Shown here in pieces: positions 1-7,719 of a DNA stretch of 13,774 nucleotides. Both the position numbers and the translations under genes were made by a program. How positions within the stretch are numbered: position 1 is the first letter of the stretch; every line of letters starts with the position of its first letter. The DNA comes from an uncultured Butyricicoccus sp. (lineage in GTDB: Bacteria; Bacillota; Clostridia; Oscillospirales; Butyricicoccaceae), in contig UQVU01000044.1 in NCBI GenBank assembly GCA_900544475.1, positions 1 through 13,774 of the forward strand, in the 5' to 3' direction. Under the pieces are notes generated by a model, which saw nothing but the letters and a program-made list of their open reading frames with translations, was not told the DNA's origin and did no database searches.

Positions 1-216
1 TGCTGCGCTGATGCCGGAATCCACGTACTGCATAGCGTCAGTAACCGTATCGAACATCTCGGTTGCATCATCCAGTACGCCGTTTTGCGTGAAATCTGGC
101 AGGCCATCAATCCCAAACGCCTCAAATGCCGATGACAGGAAATCATCCATCAGCGCTGCGGCGCCCGCCAGCTTCGCTCCGGTTGCAATGCCAGAAACAA
201 AAGGTGAAATTCGCAT
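1..216 (-). CDS. Partial hypothetical protein, N-terminal 72 residues
   Basis: An open frame runs from an ATG at 216 leftward off the window edge without a stop, giving 72 residues. It begins MRISPFVSGIATGAKLAGAA and contains several acidic stretches (for example LMDDF and VLDDATEMFD). A Shine-Dalgarno-like AAAGGCGG lies at about 226-233, roughly ten bases upstream of the ATG, which supports this start. The small-residue N-terminal part (about residues 7-22) is not hydrophobic enough to call a membrane segment. I do not recognise the family. The gene is transcribed away from the pyrimidine operon, and I could not identify a clear promoter for it in 217-360. It could be a chance ORF, but the ribosome binding site and unbroken frame favour a real gene. 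Confidence 0.5.
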   Translation of the reverse strand, partial: MRISPFVSGIATGAKLAGAAALMDDFLSSAFEAFGIDGLPDFTQNGVLDDATEMFDTVTDAMQYVDSGISAA

Positions 217-316
217 AAAAGATCTACCGCCTTTCATAAAGTTTATAGAATCAGTATGCACGCTCGTCCCTCAAATTTTACACAGCAAAAAATTGCTTGT
301 TTGGCACAATCGACTA

Positions 317-345
317 TTTACAATCGCATGTTCATATTATATAAT
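317..345 (+). promoter_or_regulatory. Sigma-A-type promoter of the pyr leader
   Basis: TTTACA at 317-322 and a perfect TATAAT at 340-345 are separated by 17 bp, a near-consensus vegetative promoter. The predicted transcription start is near 352, just before the PyrR-binding hairpin. The first hairpin would therefore form almost immediately after initiation, as in other pyr attenuators. It lies in an AT-rich patch of an otherwise GC-rich window. Confidence 0.8.
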
Positions 346-353
346 ATATCTAA

Positions 354-1070
<717 letters not shown>

Positions 1071-1126
1071 GGGATTCGCCCTCGTGCAGCCATATGATAC
1101 ACGCACTATGAGAAAGGAAGAACCGA

Positions 1127-2044
1127 ATGTCTATCCAAACCTTAGTAGAAAAGATCAAGGAAAAAGGCAATCCGACCGTCGCCGGTCTGGACGCCCGTCT
1201 TGAATATATCCCGCAGCATATTTCAGGACGCAACATGATGCTGCACGGCGAAACCCTCCGCGCCGCAGCGGAGAGCGTCGTTGCGTTCAACTGCGGTCTG
1301 ATTGACGCGCTGTGCGACATCGTTCCGGCCGTCAAGCCGCAGGCTGCCTACTACGAGCTGCTCGGTTCCTACGGCGCGATGGCGCTCAAGGAAACCATCG
1401 ACTACGCGCACGCCAAGGGAATGTACGTCATCGGCGACATCAAGCGCAACGACATCGGCGCGACCGCAACCGCTTACGCAGAGGCTTACCTCGGCAAGAC
1501 CCGCGTCGGCGACACCGAAATCGCGCCCTACGGCTGTGACTCGGTAACGGTCAACGGCTACCTCGGCACGGACGGCGTCGAGCCCTTCCTCAAGGAGTGC
1601 CGGGGTCGCGAAAAGAGCCTGTTCATGCTGGTCAAGACCTCGAACCCGTCCTCCGGCGAGCTTCAGAACCGCGACATGGAGGGCAAGCCGCTCTACGCAC
1701 GCATGGCCGAGATGGTCGCGAAGTGGGGCGAGGGTCTGGATACCCCGTGCGGCTACAATCAGGTCGGCGCGGTCGTCGGCGCGACCTACCCCGAGGAGCA
1801 GAAGATCATCCGCGAGCTGCTGCCGAAGAGCTACTTCCTCGTGCCGGGCTACGGCGCACAGGGCGCGACCGCGAAGGACATCGCAAACGCCTTCAACGAC
1901 GACGGCCTCGGCGCAATCGTCAACTCCTCCCGCGGCATCATGTGCGCATGGAAAAAGACCGGAAACAACGGCGAGGACTACAAGGAAGCTGCCCGCGCAG
2001 AAGCGATCCGTATGCGCGACGACATCGTTGCAGCAATTAAATAA
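1127..2044 (+). CDS. pyrF: Orotidine-5'-phosphate decarboxylase, long (type 2) form
   Basis: A 305-residue protein that decarboxylates OMP to UMP, the last step of de novo UMP synthesis. The catalytic DxKxxD signature is intact in GDIKRNDIG, with Asp104, Lys106 and Asp109. Other barrel motifs are visible: GLDAR (20-24), KPQAAYYE (70-77), LVKTSNP (168-174), LVPGYGAQG (238-246, phosphate-binding) and NSSRG (266-270). The length and the GLDAR/LVKTSNP wording match the longer subfamily found in Clostridia and Actinobacteria, not the roughly 230-residue E. coli/Bacillus form. AAAGGAAG at 1113-1120 supports the ATG. It is probably co-transcribed with pyrR and hence under PyrR attenuation. Codon use is strongly C/G-ending like carAB. 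A run of hairpins follows the stop. Confidence 0.96.
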   Translation: MSIQTLVEKIKEKGNPTVAGLDARLEYIPQHISGRNMMLHGETLRAAAESVVAFNCGLIDALCDIVPAVKPQAAYYELLGSYGAMALKETIDYAHAKGMYVIGDIKRNDIGATATAYAEAYLGKTRVGDTEIAPYGCDSVTVNGYLGTDGVEPFLKECRGREKSLFMLVKTSNPSSGELQNRDMEGKPLYARMAEMVAKWGEGLDTPCGYNQVGAVVGATYPEEQKIIRELLPKSYFLVPGYGAQGATAKDIANAFNDDGLGAIVNSSRGIMCAWKKTGNNGEDYKEAARAEAIRMRDDIVAAIK

Positions 2045-2046
2045 CT

Positions 2047-2224
2047 TATAGGGGGTATCCTATACCCCCTATATACAAAAATCAGTTCCGATGAAACTGA
2101 TTTTTGATACCCCCGGACGCGGTCCAAGACCGCTGAGTCGAGGTATAAAAAGTCAGGCGCATGTCCCGACTTTTTATGAACGCAGACAAGCTGCGTTCGA
2201 TTTTATAGAAATTCCGCGAATTTC
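2047..2224 (+). other. Array of six consecutive hairpins between pyrF and carA
   Basis: Nearly the whole gap folds into local inverted repeats. H1 is 2047-2058/2062-2073 (12 bp, 3-nt loop). H2 is 2077-2087/2095-2105 (11 bp). H3 is 2119-2124/2128-2133 (6 bp). H4 is 2145-2154/2168-2177 (10 bp plus an inner GG/CC). H5 is 2178-2185/2191-2198 (8 bp). H6 is 2208-2214/2218-2224 (7 bp). In addition, GGGGGTATC at 2051-2059 can pair with GATACCCCC at 2106-2114, an alternative to H1 that would enclose H2. H2 and H4 end in T5 and H5 is followed by GATTTTAT, so they could act as leaky terminators. I saw no PyrR loop motif and no convincing promoter here. A processing, attenuation or mRNA-stability role is inference. 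Confidence 0.7.
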
Positions 2225-2245
2225 ATTTAGGAGCGTGTGGATATA

Positions 2246-3340
2246 GTGAAAAAAGCATACTTACTGCTGGCGGACGGCACCCTGTTCGAGGGCACCGCAG
2301 TCGGCTACGAAGGACAGAGCATCGGTGAGGTCGTATTCAACACCGGCATGGCAGGCTATCAGGAGGTTCTGACCGACCCGTCCTACTACGGTCAGGTCGT
2401 TACCATGACCTATCCGCTCGTCGGCAACTACGGTATCAACTTTGACGACTACGAGTCCCGCAAGAGCTGGGTTTCCGGCTTCATCATGCGCGAGATGTGC
2501 GAATACCCGTCCAACTGGCGCTGCAAGGTAACGCTCGACGAGTATCTCAAGGCGCAGAAGGTCGTCGGTCTCGCCGGCATCGACACCCGCCGCCTGACCC
2601 GCAAGCTGCGCGGCGAGGGCGTCATGAACGGCGTCATCTACACCGAGGGCTTCGAGCCGGACGAAAAGACCATCGAGGAAATGAAGGCTTACGTCGTAAA
2701 GGACGCGGTCAAGACCGTTACCTGCGGCGAGAACATCGTTTACCCGGCTGAGGGCGAAACCAAGTACCGCGTTGCCCTCTTTGACTACGGCGTCAAGTAC
2801 AACATCGAACGCGAGCTGTGCAAACGCGGCTGCGAGGTCACCGTCGTTCCGGCGTACACCGCGCCCGAGGACGTCATCGGCAAGTACGACGGCGTGATGC
2901 TGTCGAACGGCCCCGGCGACCCGGCGGAGAACGTTGAAATCGTCGCAAACCTCAAGAAGCTGCTGAAGTCCGATATGCCGATCTTCGGCATCTGCCTCGG
3001 CCATCAGCTGCTGGCACTGGCTATCGACGCCAAGACCACCAAGCTGAAGTACGGCCACCGCGGTGTCAACCATCCGGTAAAGGACATCGACGCGGACCGC
3101 ACCTACATCACCTCGCAGAACCACGGCTATGCCGTCGTCGGCGAGTCGGTTGACCCGAAGATCGCCCGCGTCCGCTACGTCAACCTGAACGACGGCACCG
3201 TTGAGGGTCTCGAACACATCGGCCGTCCGGTATTCACCGTGCAGTATCACCCCGAGGTATGCCCCGGCCCGATGGATACCTCGTATCTGTTTGATAAGTT
3301 CATCGAAAACATCGAAAAGTCGAAAGGAGGCGCTCAGTAA
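2246..3340 (+). CDS. carA: Carbamoyl-phosphate synthase small subunit (glutamine amidotransferase)
   Basis: A 364-residue subunit that hydrolyses glutamine and passes ammonia to CarB for carbamoyl phosphate synthesis, feeding pyrimidines and arginine. The N-terminal CarA domain contains FNTGMAGYQEVLTDPSY. The class I amidotransferase domain starts near residue 174 and has the nucleophile Cys250 in GICLGHQ and the His335/Glu337 pair in QYHPE. The start is uncertain. GTG at 2246 gives MKKAYLLLADGT, which matches the family, but AGGAG at 2229-2233 is 12 bases away. The in-frame GTG at 2237 would add three residues but sits only three bases from AGGAG. The stop overlaps the carB start (TAATG), indicating translational coupling and equal subunit supply. 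Regulation may depend on readthrough across the upstream hairpin array. Confidence 0.95.
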   Translation: MKKAYLLLADGTLFEGTAVGYEGQSIGEVVFNTGMAGYQEVLTDPSYYGQVVTMTYPLVGNYGINFDDYESRKSWVSGFIMREMCEYPSNWRCKVTLDEYLKAQKVVGLAGIDTRRLTRKLRGEGVMNGVIYTEGFEPDEKTIEEMKAYVVKDAVKTVTCGENIVYPAEGETKYRVALFDYGVKYNIERELCKRGCEVTVVPAYTAPEDVIGKYDGVMLSNGPGDPAENVEIVANLKKLLKSDMPIFGICLGHQLLALAIDAKTTKLKYGHRGVNHPVKDIDADRTYITSQNHGYAVVGESVDPKIARVRYVNLNDGTVEGLEHIGRPVFTVQYHPEVCPGPMDTSYLFDKFIENIEKSKGGAQ

Positions 3341-6300
3341 TGCCGCTGCGCAAGGATATTCATAAGGTAATGGTACTGGGTTCCGGCCCGATCGTCATCG
3401 GTCAGGCAGCCGAGTTCGACTACGCAGGCACGCAGGCCTGCCGCGCACTGCGCGAAGAGGGTCTGGAGGTCGTTCTGGTCAACTCCAACCCGGCAACCAT
3501 CATGACCGACAAGGCTATGGCGGACAAGGTCTACATCGAGCCGATGACCGTCGAGGCCGTTCAGGAAATCATCAAGAAGGAACGCCCGGACTCCCTGCTG
3601 CCCAACCTCGGCGGCCAGACTGGTCTGAACCTCGCCATGGAGCTGTGTGAGAACGGCTTCCTCGAAAAGATGGGCGTCAAGCTGCTCGGCGCGAACCCGA
3701 CCACCATCGCAAAGGCGGAGGACCGCCAGATGTTCAAGGACACCATGGAGAAGATCGGCGAGCCGATCATCGCCTCCAAGGTTGTTCACACGGTCGAGGA
3801 CGCGGTCGATTTCACCCGTGAGATCGGTCTGCCGGTCATCATTCGCCCGGCGTACACCCTCGGCGGCACCGGCGGCGGCATCGCCTACACCTGGGAGCAG
3901 CTGCGCGAAATCGCGGCTTCCGGCATCATGTACTCGCGTGTTGACGAGATTCTGGTCGAGAAGTGCATCGCCGGCTGGAAGGAAATCGAGTACGAGGTAA
4001 TGCGCGACCACAAGGGTAACGCCATCACCATCTGTAACATGGAGAACGTTGACCCGGTCGGCGTCCACACCGGCGACTCGGTCGTTGTTGCGCCTTCGCA
4101 GACCCTGTGCGACAAGGAGTATCAGATGCTCCGCACCTCCGCGCTCAACATCATCACCGAGCTGGGCATCGAGGGCGGCTGCAACGTGCAGTACGCGCTC
4201 AATCCGGAGTCCTTCGAGTACGCCGTTATCGAGGTAAACCCGCGTGTTTCCCGTTCCTCCGCACTGGCTTCCAAGGCGACCGGCTACCCGATCGCAAAGG
4301 TCACCGCGAAAATCGCGGTCGGCTACGGTCTGGACGAAATCTCGAACGCCGTTACCGGCAAGACCAAGGCGTGCTTCGAGCCGACGCTCGACTACTGCGT
4401 CGTCAAGTTCCCGCGCTGGCCGTTCGATAAGTTCGTTTACGCCGACAACACTCTCGGCACCCAGATGAAGGCGACCGGCGAGGTCATGGCCATCGACAAC
4501 AGCTTCGAGGGCGCGCTGATGAAGGCGGTCCGCGGCTGCGAAATTAAGCTCGACAGCATGATCGCGCCGCGCATCCAGAAGCAGACCGACGCCGAAATCA
4601 AGAAGGGCGTCGCCCGCACGGACGACCAGCGTCTGTTCCACATCTGCGAGGCGCTGCGCCGCGGCATCATGACCATCGAGGAAATTCACGACATCACCAC
4701 GATGGACGTATTCTTCCTGCACAAGTTCCAGAACATCATCGACATGGAGAAGGAGCTGGCGTCCGCCGAGAAGATCGACTCCGACCTGTACATCCGCGCC
4801 AAGAAGATGGGCTTCCTCGACAAGACCATCGAGCAGCTCTCCGGCAAGGACATTTCGGACGTCAAGCGTCTGCCGGTATACAAGATGGTTGATACCTGCG
4901 CCGCTGAGTTCGAGGCAGAGACCCCGTACTACTACTCCACCTACGACGAGGAGACCGAGGTCGCTCCCCCGTCCGGCAAGAAAAAGGTGCTCGTTCTGGG
5001 TTCCGGCCCGATCCGTATCGGTCAGGGCATCGAGTTCGACTACTGCTCGGTTCACGCTGTCTGGGCGCTTCAGAAGCTCGGCTGCGAGACCGTTATCATC
5101 AACAACAACCCGGAGACGGTTTCGACCGACTTCGATACCGCTGACCGTCTGTACTTCGAGCCGCTGACGCCCGAGGACGTGACCGGCGTTGTCGAGGCAG
5201 AGAAGCCGGATTATGCAATCGTTCAGTTCGGCGGCCAGACCGCCATCAACCTTGCGGCACACCTCGAAAAGCTCGGCGTTCCGATCCTCGGCACCCCGGC
5301 ATGGTCGATCGACGCCGCCGAGGACCGCGAAAAGTTCGACGTTATCCTCGAGAAGTGCGGCATTCCGCGTCCGGCAGGCCACACCGTCATGACCGAGGAG
5401 GAGGCCGTCAAGGCAGCCGATGAGCTGGGCTATCCGGTTCTCGTCCGTCCGTCCTACGTTCTCGGCGGTCAGGGCATGGAAATCGCCTACAAGGAAGCCG
5501 ACGTGCGCGAGTTCATGCAGGTCATCACCCGCAACAAGGTCGAGAACCCGGTTCTGGTCGATAAGTACATGATGGGCCGCGAAATCGAGGTCGACGCCAT
5601 CTGCGACGGCGATGACATCCTCATCCCGGGCATCATGGAGCACTTCGAGCGCGCAGGCGTTCACTCCGGCGACTCCATCTCCATCTACCCGTCCATCAAC
5701 ATCGAGAAGAAGCACAAGGACACCCTCGTGCGCTACACCGAGTCGCTCGCAAAGAACCTCGCCGTTCTTGGTCTGGTCAACATCCAGTTCGTTCTGTACA
5801 ACGACCAGATCTACGTTATCGAGGTAAACCCGCGTTCGTCCCGTACCGTTCCGTACATCTCCAAGGTAACAGGCGTGCCGATGGTCGATCTGGCGACCCG
5901 CTGCATGTTCGGCGAGAAGCTGCGCGACATGGGCTGCGGCACCGGCCTGCATCCGGAAAGCGACCACTACGCGGTCAAGGTTCCGGTATTCTCGTTCCAG
6001 AAGCTGCGCGACCTCGACACCCAGCTCGGCCCTGAGATGAAGTCCACCGGCGAGGTGCTCGGCGTGGCCAAGAGCTTCCGCGAGGCGCTGCTCAAGGGTC
6101 TGACCGGCGCAGGCTTTAAGATGAAGAAGAAGGGCGCTGTCCTGATTTCCGTCCGCGACTCGGACAAGCAGGAGGCCATCCGCATCGGCGAGCGCTTCGA
6201 GGCTCTCGGCTTTGACATTTACGCAACGAGCGGCACCGCGAACGTCCTCAACCGCCACATGGTTGCAACGAACGCCATCCGCAACGTGGACGAGCCGTCC

Positions 6301-6525
6301 CCGAACATCATCGACCTCATCGAATCCGGCAAGATCGACTATGTCGTTGCGACCTCGGTCAAGGGCCGTCACCCGGAGCTCGGTTCGGTACACATCCGCC
6401 GCACTGCGGTCGAGCGCGCAATCCCGTGCCTGACCTCGATGGATACGGTTTCCGCGCTGCTGCGCTGCCTTGAGGGCGATATCAAGATCGAAAACTGCGA
6501 AATGATCGATATTAACTCGATTTGA
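3340..6525 (+). CDS. carB: Carbamoyl-phosphate synthase large subunit
   Basis: A 1061-residue full-length synthase subunit that makes carbamoyl phosphate from bicarbonate, ammonia and two ATP. The internal duplication is clear: GSGPIVIGQ at 14-22 opens the carboxyphosphate half and GSGPIRIGQ at 554-562 opens the carbamoyl-phosphate half, each followed by EFDY and an ATP-grasp core (repeated EVNPR motifs). An MGS-like allosteric domain occupies about 930-1061, with GAVLISVRD and the ligand-loop motif TSGTA (963-967), where UMP, IMP or ornithine act in homologues. AAAGGAGG at 3323-3330 lies inside the end of carA and supports ATG 3340. No truncation or key-residue loss was noticed. Codon use is heavily C/G-ending and avoids TTA, CTA and TCA, which creates a spurious full-length antisense ORF. 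A terminator follows 20 bases after the stop. Confidence 0.98.
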   Translation: MPLRKDIHKVMVLGSGPIVIGQAAEFDYAGTQACRALREEGLEVVLVNSNPATIMTDKAMADKVYIEPMTVEAVQEIIKKERPDSLLPNLGGQTGLNLAMELCENGFLEKMGVKLLGANPTTIAKAEDRQMFKDTMEKIGEPIIASKVVHTVEDAVDFTREIGLPVIIRPAYTLGGTGGGIAYTWEQLREIAASGIMYSRVDEILVEKCIAGWKEIEYEVMRDHKGNAITICNMENVDPVGVHTGDSVVVAPSQTLCDKEYQMLRTSALNIITELGIEGGCNVQYALNPESFEYAVIEVNPRVSRSSALASKATGYPIAKVTAKIAVGYGLDEISNAVTGKTKACFEPTLDYCVVKFPRWPFDKFVYADNTLGTQMKATGEVMAIDNSFEGALMKAVRGCEIKLDSMIAPRIQKQTDAEIKKGVARTDDQRLFHICEALRRGIMTIEEIHDITTMDVFFLHKFQNIIDMEKELASAEKIDSDLYIRAKKMGFLDKTIEQLSGKDISDVKRLPVYKMVDTCAAEFEAETPYYYSTYDEETEVAPPSGKKKVLVLGSGPIRIGQGIEFDYCSVHAVWALQKLGCETVIINNNPETVSTDFDTADRLYFEPLTPEDVTGVVEAEKPDYAIVQFGGQTAINLAAHLEKLGVPILGTPAWSIDAAEDREKFDVILEKCGIPRPAGHTVMTEEEAVKAADELGYPVLVRPSYVLGGQGMEIAYKEADVREFMQVITRNKVENPVLVDKYMMGREIEVDAICDGDDILIPGIMEHFERAGVHSGDSISIYPSINIEKKHKDTLVRYTESLAKNLAVLGLVNIQFVLYNDQIYVIEVNPRSSRTVPYISKVTGVPMVDLATRCMFGEKLRDMGCGTGLHPESDHYAVKVPVFSFQKLRDLDTQLGPEMKSTGEVLGVAKSFREALLKGLTGAGFKMKKKGAVLISVRDSDKQEAIRIGERFEALGFDIYATSGTANVLNRHMVATNAIRNVDEPSPNIIDLIESGKIDYVVATSVKGRHPELGSVHIRRTAVERAIPCLTSMDTVSALLRCLEGDIKIENCEMIDINSI

Positions 6526-6545
6526 GCTTTCTGACATAAAATTTT

Positions 6546-6586
6546 ACCCCGTTTTACTCGAAACCAAAGAGTAAAACGGGGTTTTT
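6546..6586 (+). terminator. Strong intrinsic terminator after carB
   Basis: A perfect 14-bp stem pairs 6546-6559 with 6569-6582 (ACCCCGTTTTACTC and its complement) around a 9-nt loop, with T5 at 6582-6586. It closes the pyr/car transcript and isolates it from the following promoter. Confidence 0.93.
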
Positions 6587-6654
6587 GTCTGTTATACCTG
6601 CTGTTCTTCTTTCCACTTGCAGTATTCTTTATCGAAAAAAACGCACCAAGCCTC

Positions 6655-6685
6655 TTGACTTGGAGCGCACTTCAAGTAGTACAGT
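6655..6685 (+). promoter_or_regulatory. Long-spacer promoter of MerR-regulated type
   Basis: TTGACT at 6655-6660 and TACAGT at 6680-6685 are separated by 19 bp, too long for efficient unaided use but characteristic of promoters twisted into register by MerR-family activators. It precedes two degraded genes whose ribosome binding sites remain intact. Promoter function is inferred from the spacing and the dyad. Confidence 0.72.
6658..6677 (+). promoter_or_regulatory. Probable MerR-family operator in the promoter spacer
   Basis: A 20-bp imperfect dyad (ACTTGGAGCG against CACTTCAAGT, eight of ten positions complementary) overlaps the -35 element and fills the spacer. ACTTG...CAAGT half-sites of this kind are typical of MerR-family regulators. 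The cognate regulator is not encoded in this window. Confidence 0.68.
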
Positions 6686-6713
6686 AGAAGCAGAACACAA
6701 AGGAGTTTTGCAC

Positions 6714-6848
6714 ATGAACAAACCATACATCATCTGCCACATGATGACGTCGGTGGACGGACGCATCGACTGCGCGGTCACGCCGCTGAAGCTCACACAG
6801 GTAGAGAAATACGGCGAAAACGCAGTCTGGCTGCACTACGCCCTGTAA
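6714..6848 (+). pseudogene. RibD/DHFR-family reductase with internal deletion (remnant)
   Basis: A 44-codon frame. Its first ~20 residues, MNKPYIICHMMTSVDGRIDC, match the N-terminus of dihydrofolate-reductase-like RibD C-terminal-domain proteins. Its last ~22 residues, starting at TPLKLTQVEKYG and ending AVWLHYAL, match their C-terminus. These proteins are normally well over 200 residues, so nearly 200 residues appear to be missing in frame at about 6774-6783. AAAGGAG at 6699-6705 supports the ATG, and the regulated promoter just upstream is intact, so a fused 44-residue peptide could still be made. It lacks the cofactor and substrate regions and should be inactive. The family match is from recognition of the two ends; an assembly artefact joining the two ends is the main alternative. 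Confidence 0.7.
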
Positions 6849-6863
6849 AACGGAGGAATTACC

Positions 6864-7070
6864 ATGAAATTTACGGACAAGCAGGAATTTGAAAAGGTAA
6901 ACAAGTTCGGCACGGGTGCGCCCAACACCGCCTACGCCAAGTTTTTCATCGGCGACTCGTTTCTGAACCCGCTGACCGACCCCAAGACCGGTCTGTTCGC
7001 GGCGAACGTCACCTTTGAGCCGGGCTGCCGCAACAACTGGCATATCCATCACGCGACTTCGGGCGGCGGG
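6864..7070 (+). pseudogene. Truncated cupin-domain protein
   Basis: ATG 6864 with GGAGGA at 6852-6857, 15 bases after the preceding stop. Residues 1-69 resemble small single-domain cupins that accompany oxidoreductases in Clostridia: FGTGAPNTAYAKFFIG, then FLNPLTDP, then NVTFEPGCRNNWHIHHAT and a glycine run. The HIHH metal-binding histidines (about 60-63) are present, but the second cupin motif and the rest of the barrel are gone. Similarity stops at about 7070, inside a GC-rich palindrome. The open frame continues to 7331 through a terminator and antisense to a membrane-protein gene, so that extension (about 86 residues) is not protein-like. It was probably co-transcribed with the reductase remnant under the MerR-type promoter. 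It is likely non-functional. Confidence 0.72.
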
Positions 7071-7086
7071 GTGAGGGCACCCCGCC
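7065..7086. repeat. GC-rich palindrome at the cupin truncation point
   Basis: GGCGGGGTG (7065-7073) and CACCCCGCC (7078-7086) form a perfect 9-bp inverted repeat with a 4-nt loop. It starts precisely where the cupin homology ends. A second perfect palindrome, CGGACGTCCG, lies at 7101-7110. There is no T-run, so it is not a terminator. It could be the end of a dispersed intergenic palindromic element or a deletion scar; copy number elsewhere is unknown from this window. Confidence 0.55.
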
Positions 7087-7145
7087 CTACGCGCAAGACA
7101 CGGACGTCCGAAAGTTCTCATTCACAAAAAAATTCTCAACATACT

Positions 7146-7174
7146 AAAAAAACCGCCCTTACGGACGGTTTTTT
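7146..7174. terminator. Bidirectional terminator between convergent units
   Basis: AAAAAACCG (7147-7155) pairs with CGGTTTTTT (7166-7174). After one mismatch, CC/GG closes a TTAC loop. There is a T-tract on each strand: 7169-7174 on the plus strand, and the complement of 7146-7152 on the minus strand. It ends the decayed reductase/cupin operon from the left and the secG unit from the right. Confidence 0.85.
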
Positions 7175-7180
7175 GCTTTT

Positions 7181-7411
7181 TTATCCGCGCGTCAATGCGC
7201 CGACAATGATATTCGCCACGAGGCTGACCGCCGCGAGAACGGCGTACAGCGCTGCCTGTGCGCGGCAGGACTTCGCTTTCGGGTCGTCCTGTCGGTTTGT
7301 CTGCTCGCTGCGGCCGCAGATCATGCCGTAGCGGAGCTGCTGAAAGGCAGTCAGCGCGGCGAACGCGACGAACAGCACGAGCAGCAGACGCTGAATAGTC
7401 AGAGCTGTCAT
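7181..7411 (-). CDS. Small two-helix membrane protein, unknown function
   Basis: A 76-residue protein with two hydrophobic segments, about 8-28 (RLLLVLFVAFAALTAFQQL) and about 52-73 (AALYAVLAAVSLVANIIVGAL). They flank a polar loop with two cysteines and several charged residues (about 29-51), so a hairpin topology with both ends on one side is likely. The start codon lies three bases after the secG stop and I see no good Shine-Dalgarno, so translation is probably coupled to secG. A terminator follows directly. I do not recognise the family. The tight link to secG suggests, without proving, a role connected to membrane insertion or simply shared expression. Confidence 0.75.
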   Translation of the reverse strand: MTALTIQRLLLVLFVAFAALTAFQQLRYGMICGRSEQTNRQDDPKAKSCRAQAALYAVLAAVSLVANIIVGALTRG

Positions 7412-7414
7412 GGC

Positions 7415-7651
7415 TTAGTGAACAACGTTCAGAATGATTGCAGCGATAACGAATACGACGCCGACGACCGAGGTCAGACGAGCGAAGATGCGGTCGGCTG
7501 CGGAAGCCTTGCCCTTGCCAAAGAAGGTATCTGCGCCGCCCTCAATGGCGCCGAGACCCTGCTGTGCGCCCTCCTGAAGCAGAACAACAACGATCAGGAA
7601 CAGGCTTGCGATGATCATGATAACAGAAAGAGCGATCTGTGCGGTAGTCAT
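7415..7651 (-). CDS. secG: SecG, preprotein translocase subunit
   Basis: A 78-residue two-helix membrane protein, the usual SecG size. It is the non-essential but stimulatory subunit of the SecYEG channel. The first helix spans about 5-25 and the second about 57-77. Between them lies the diagnostic cytoplasmic segment LLQEGAQQGLGAIEGGADTFFGKGKA (given here in part: QEGAQQGLG and GGADTFFGKG). GGAGG at 7661-7665 is nine bases before the ATG. It has its own promoter (7720-7748). The leader contains a 6-bp hairpin pairing 7684-7689 with 7696-7701. In many Clostridia secG is followed by rnr and smpB. Here it is followed by a small membrane protein and a terminator instead. Confidence 0.94.
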   Translation of the reverse strand: MTTAQIALSVIMIIASLFLIVVVLLQEGAQQGLGAIEGGADTFFGKGKASAADRIFARLTSVVGVVFVIAAIILNVVH

Positions 7652-7719
7652 GTGTTTTTTCCTCCATTACATTTTTCTTTTATCGCGGAACAGCGTCCGC
7701 GTCAGATTGCGTACATGAT

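Noticed and set aside
2077..2105. H2 hairpin as the definitive pyrF terminator
   Set aside because: The T-run is entirely paired within the stem and the remaining stem has only two G-C pairs, so it is at best leaky.
2100..2245. A separate promoter or second PyrR site before carA
   Set aside because: TATAAA-like and TATAGA-like hexamers exist, but no -35 stands at a suitable distance, and no CNGNGAG loop is present in any of the hairpins.
3334..6537. A 1067-codon open frame antisense to the whole of carB
   Set aside because: It mirrors carB codon for codon. The gene avoids TTA, CTA and TCA, so the opposite strand lacks stops; the translation is repetitive Val/Asp/Leu/Arg-rich and matches no protein family. 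There is no ribosome binding site worth noting.
7071..7331. Continuation of the cupin frame to a 155-residue protein
   Set aside because: After residue 69 the sequence is low-complexity, crosses a bidirectional terminator and then runs antisense to the small membrane-protein gene.
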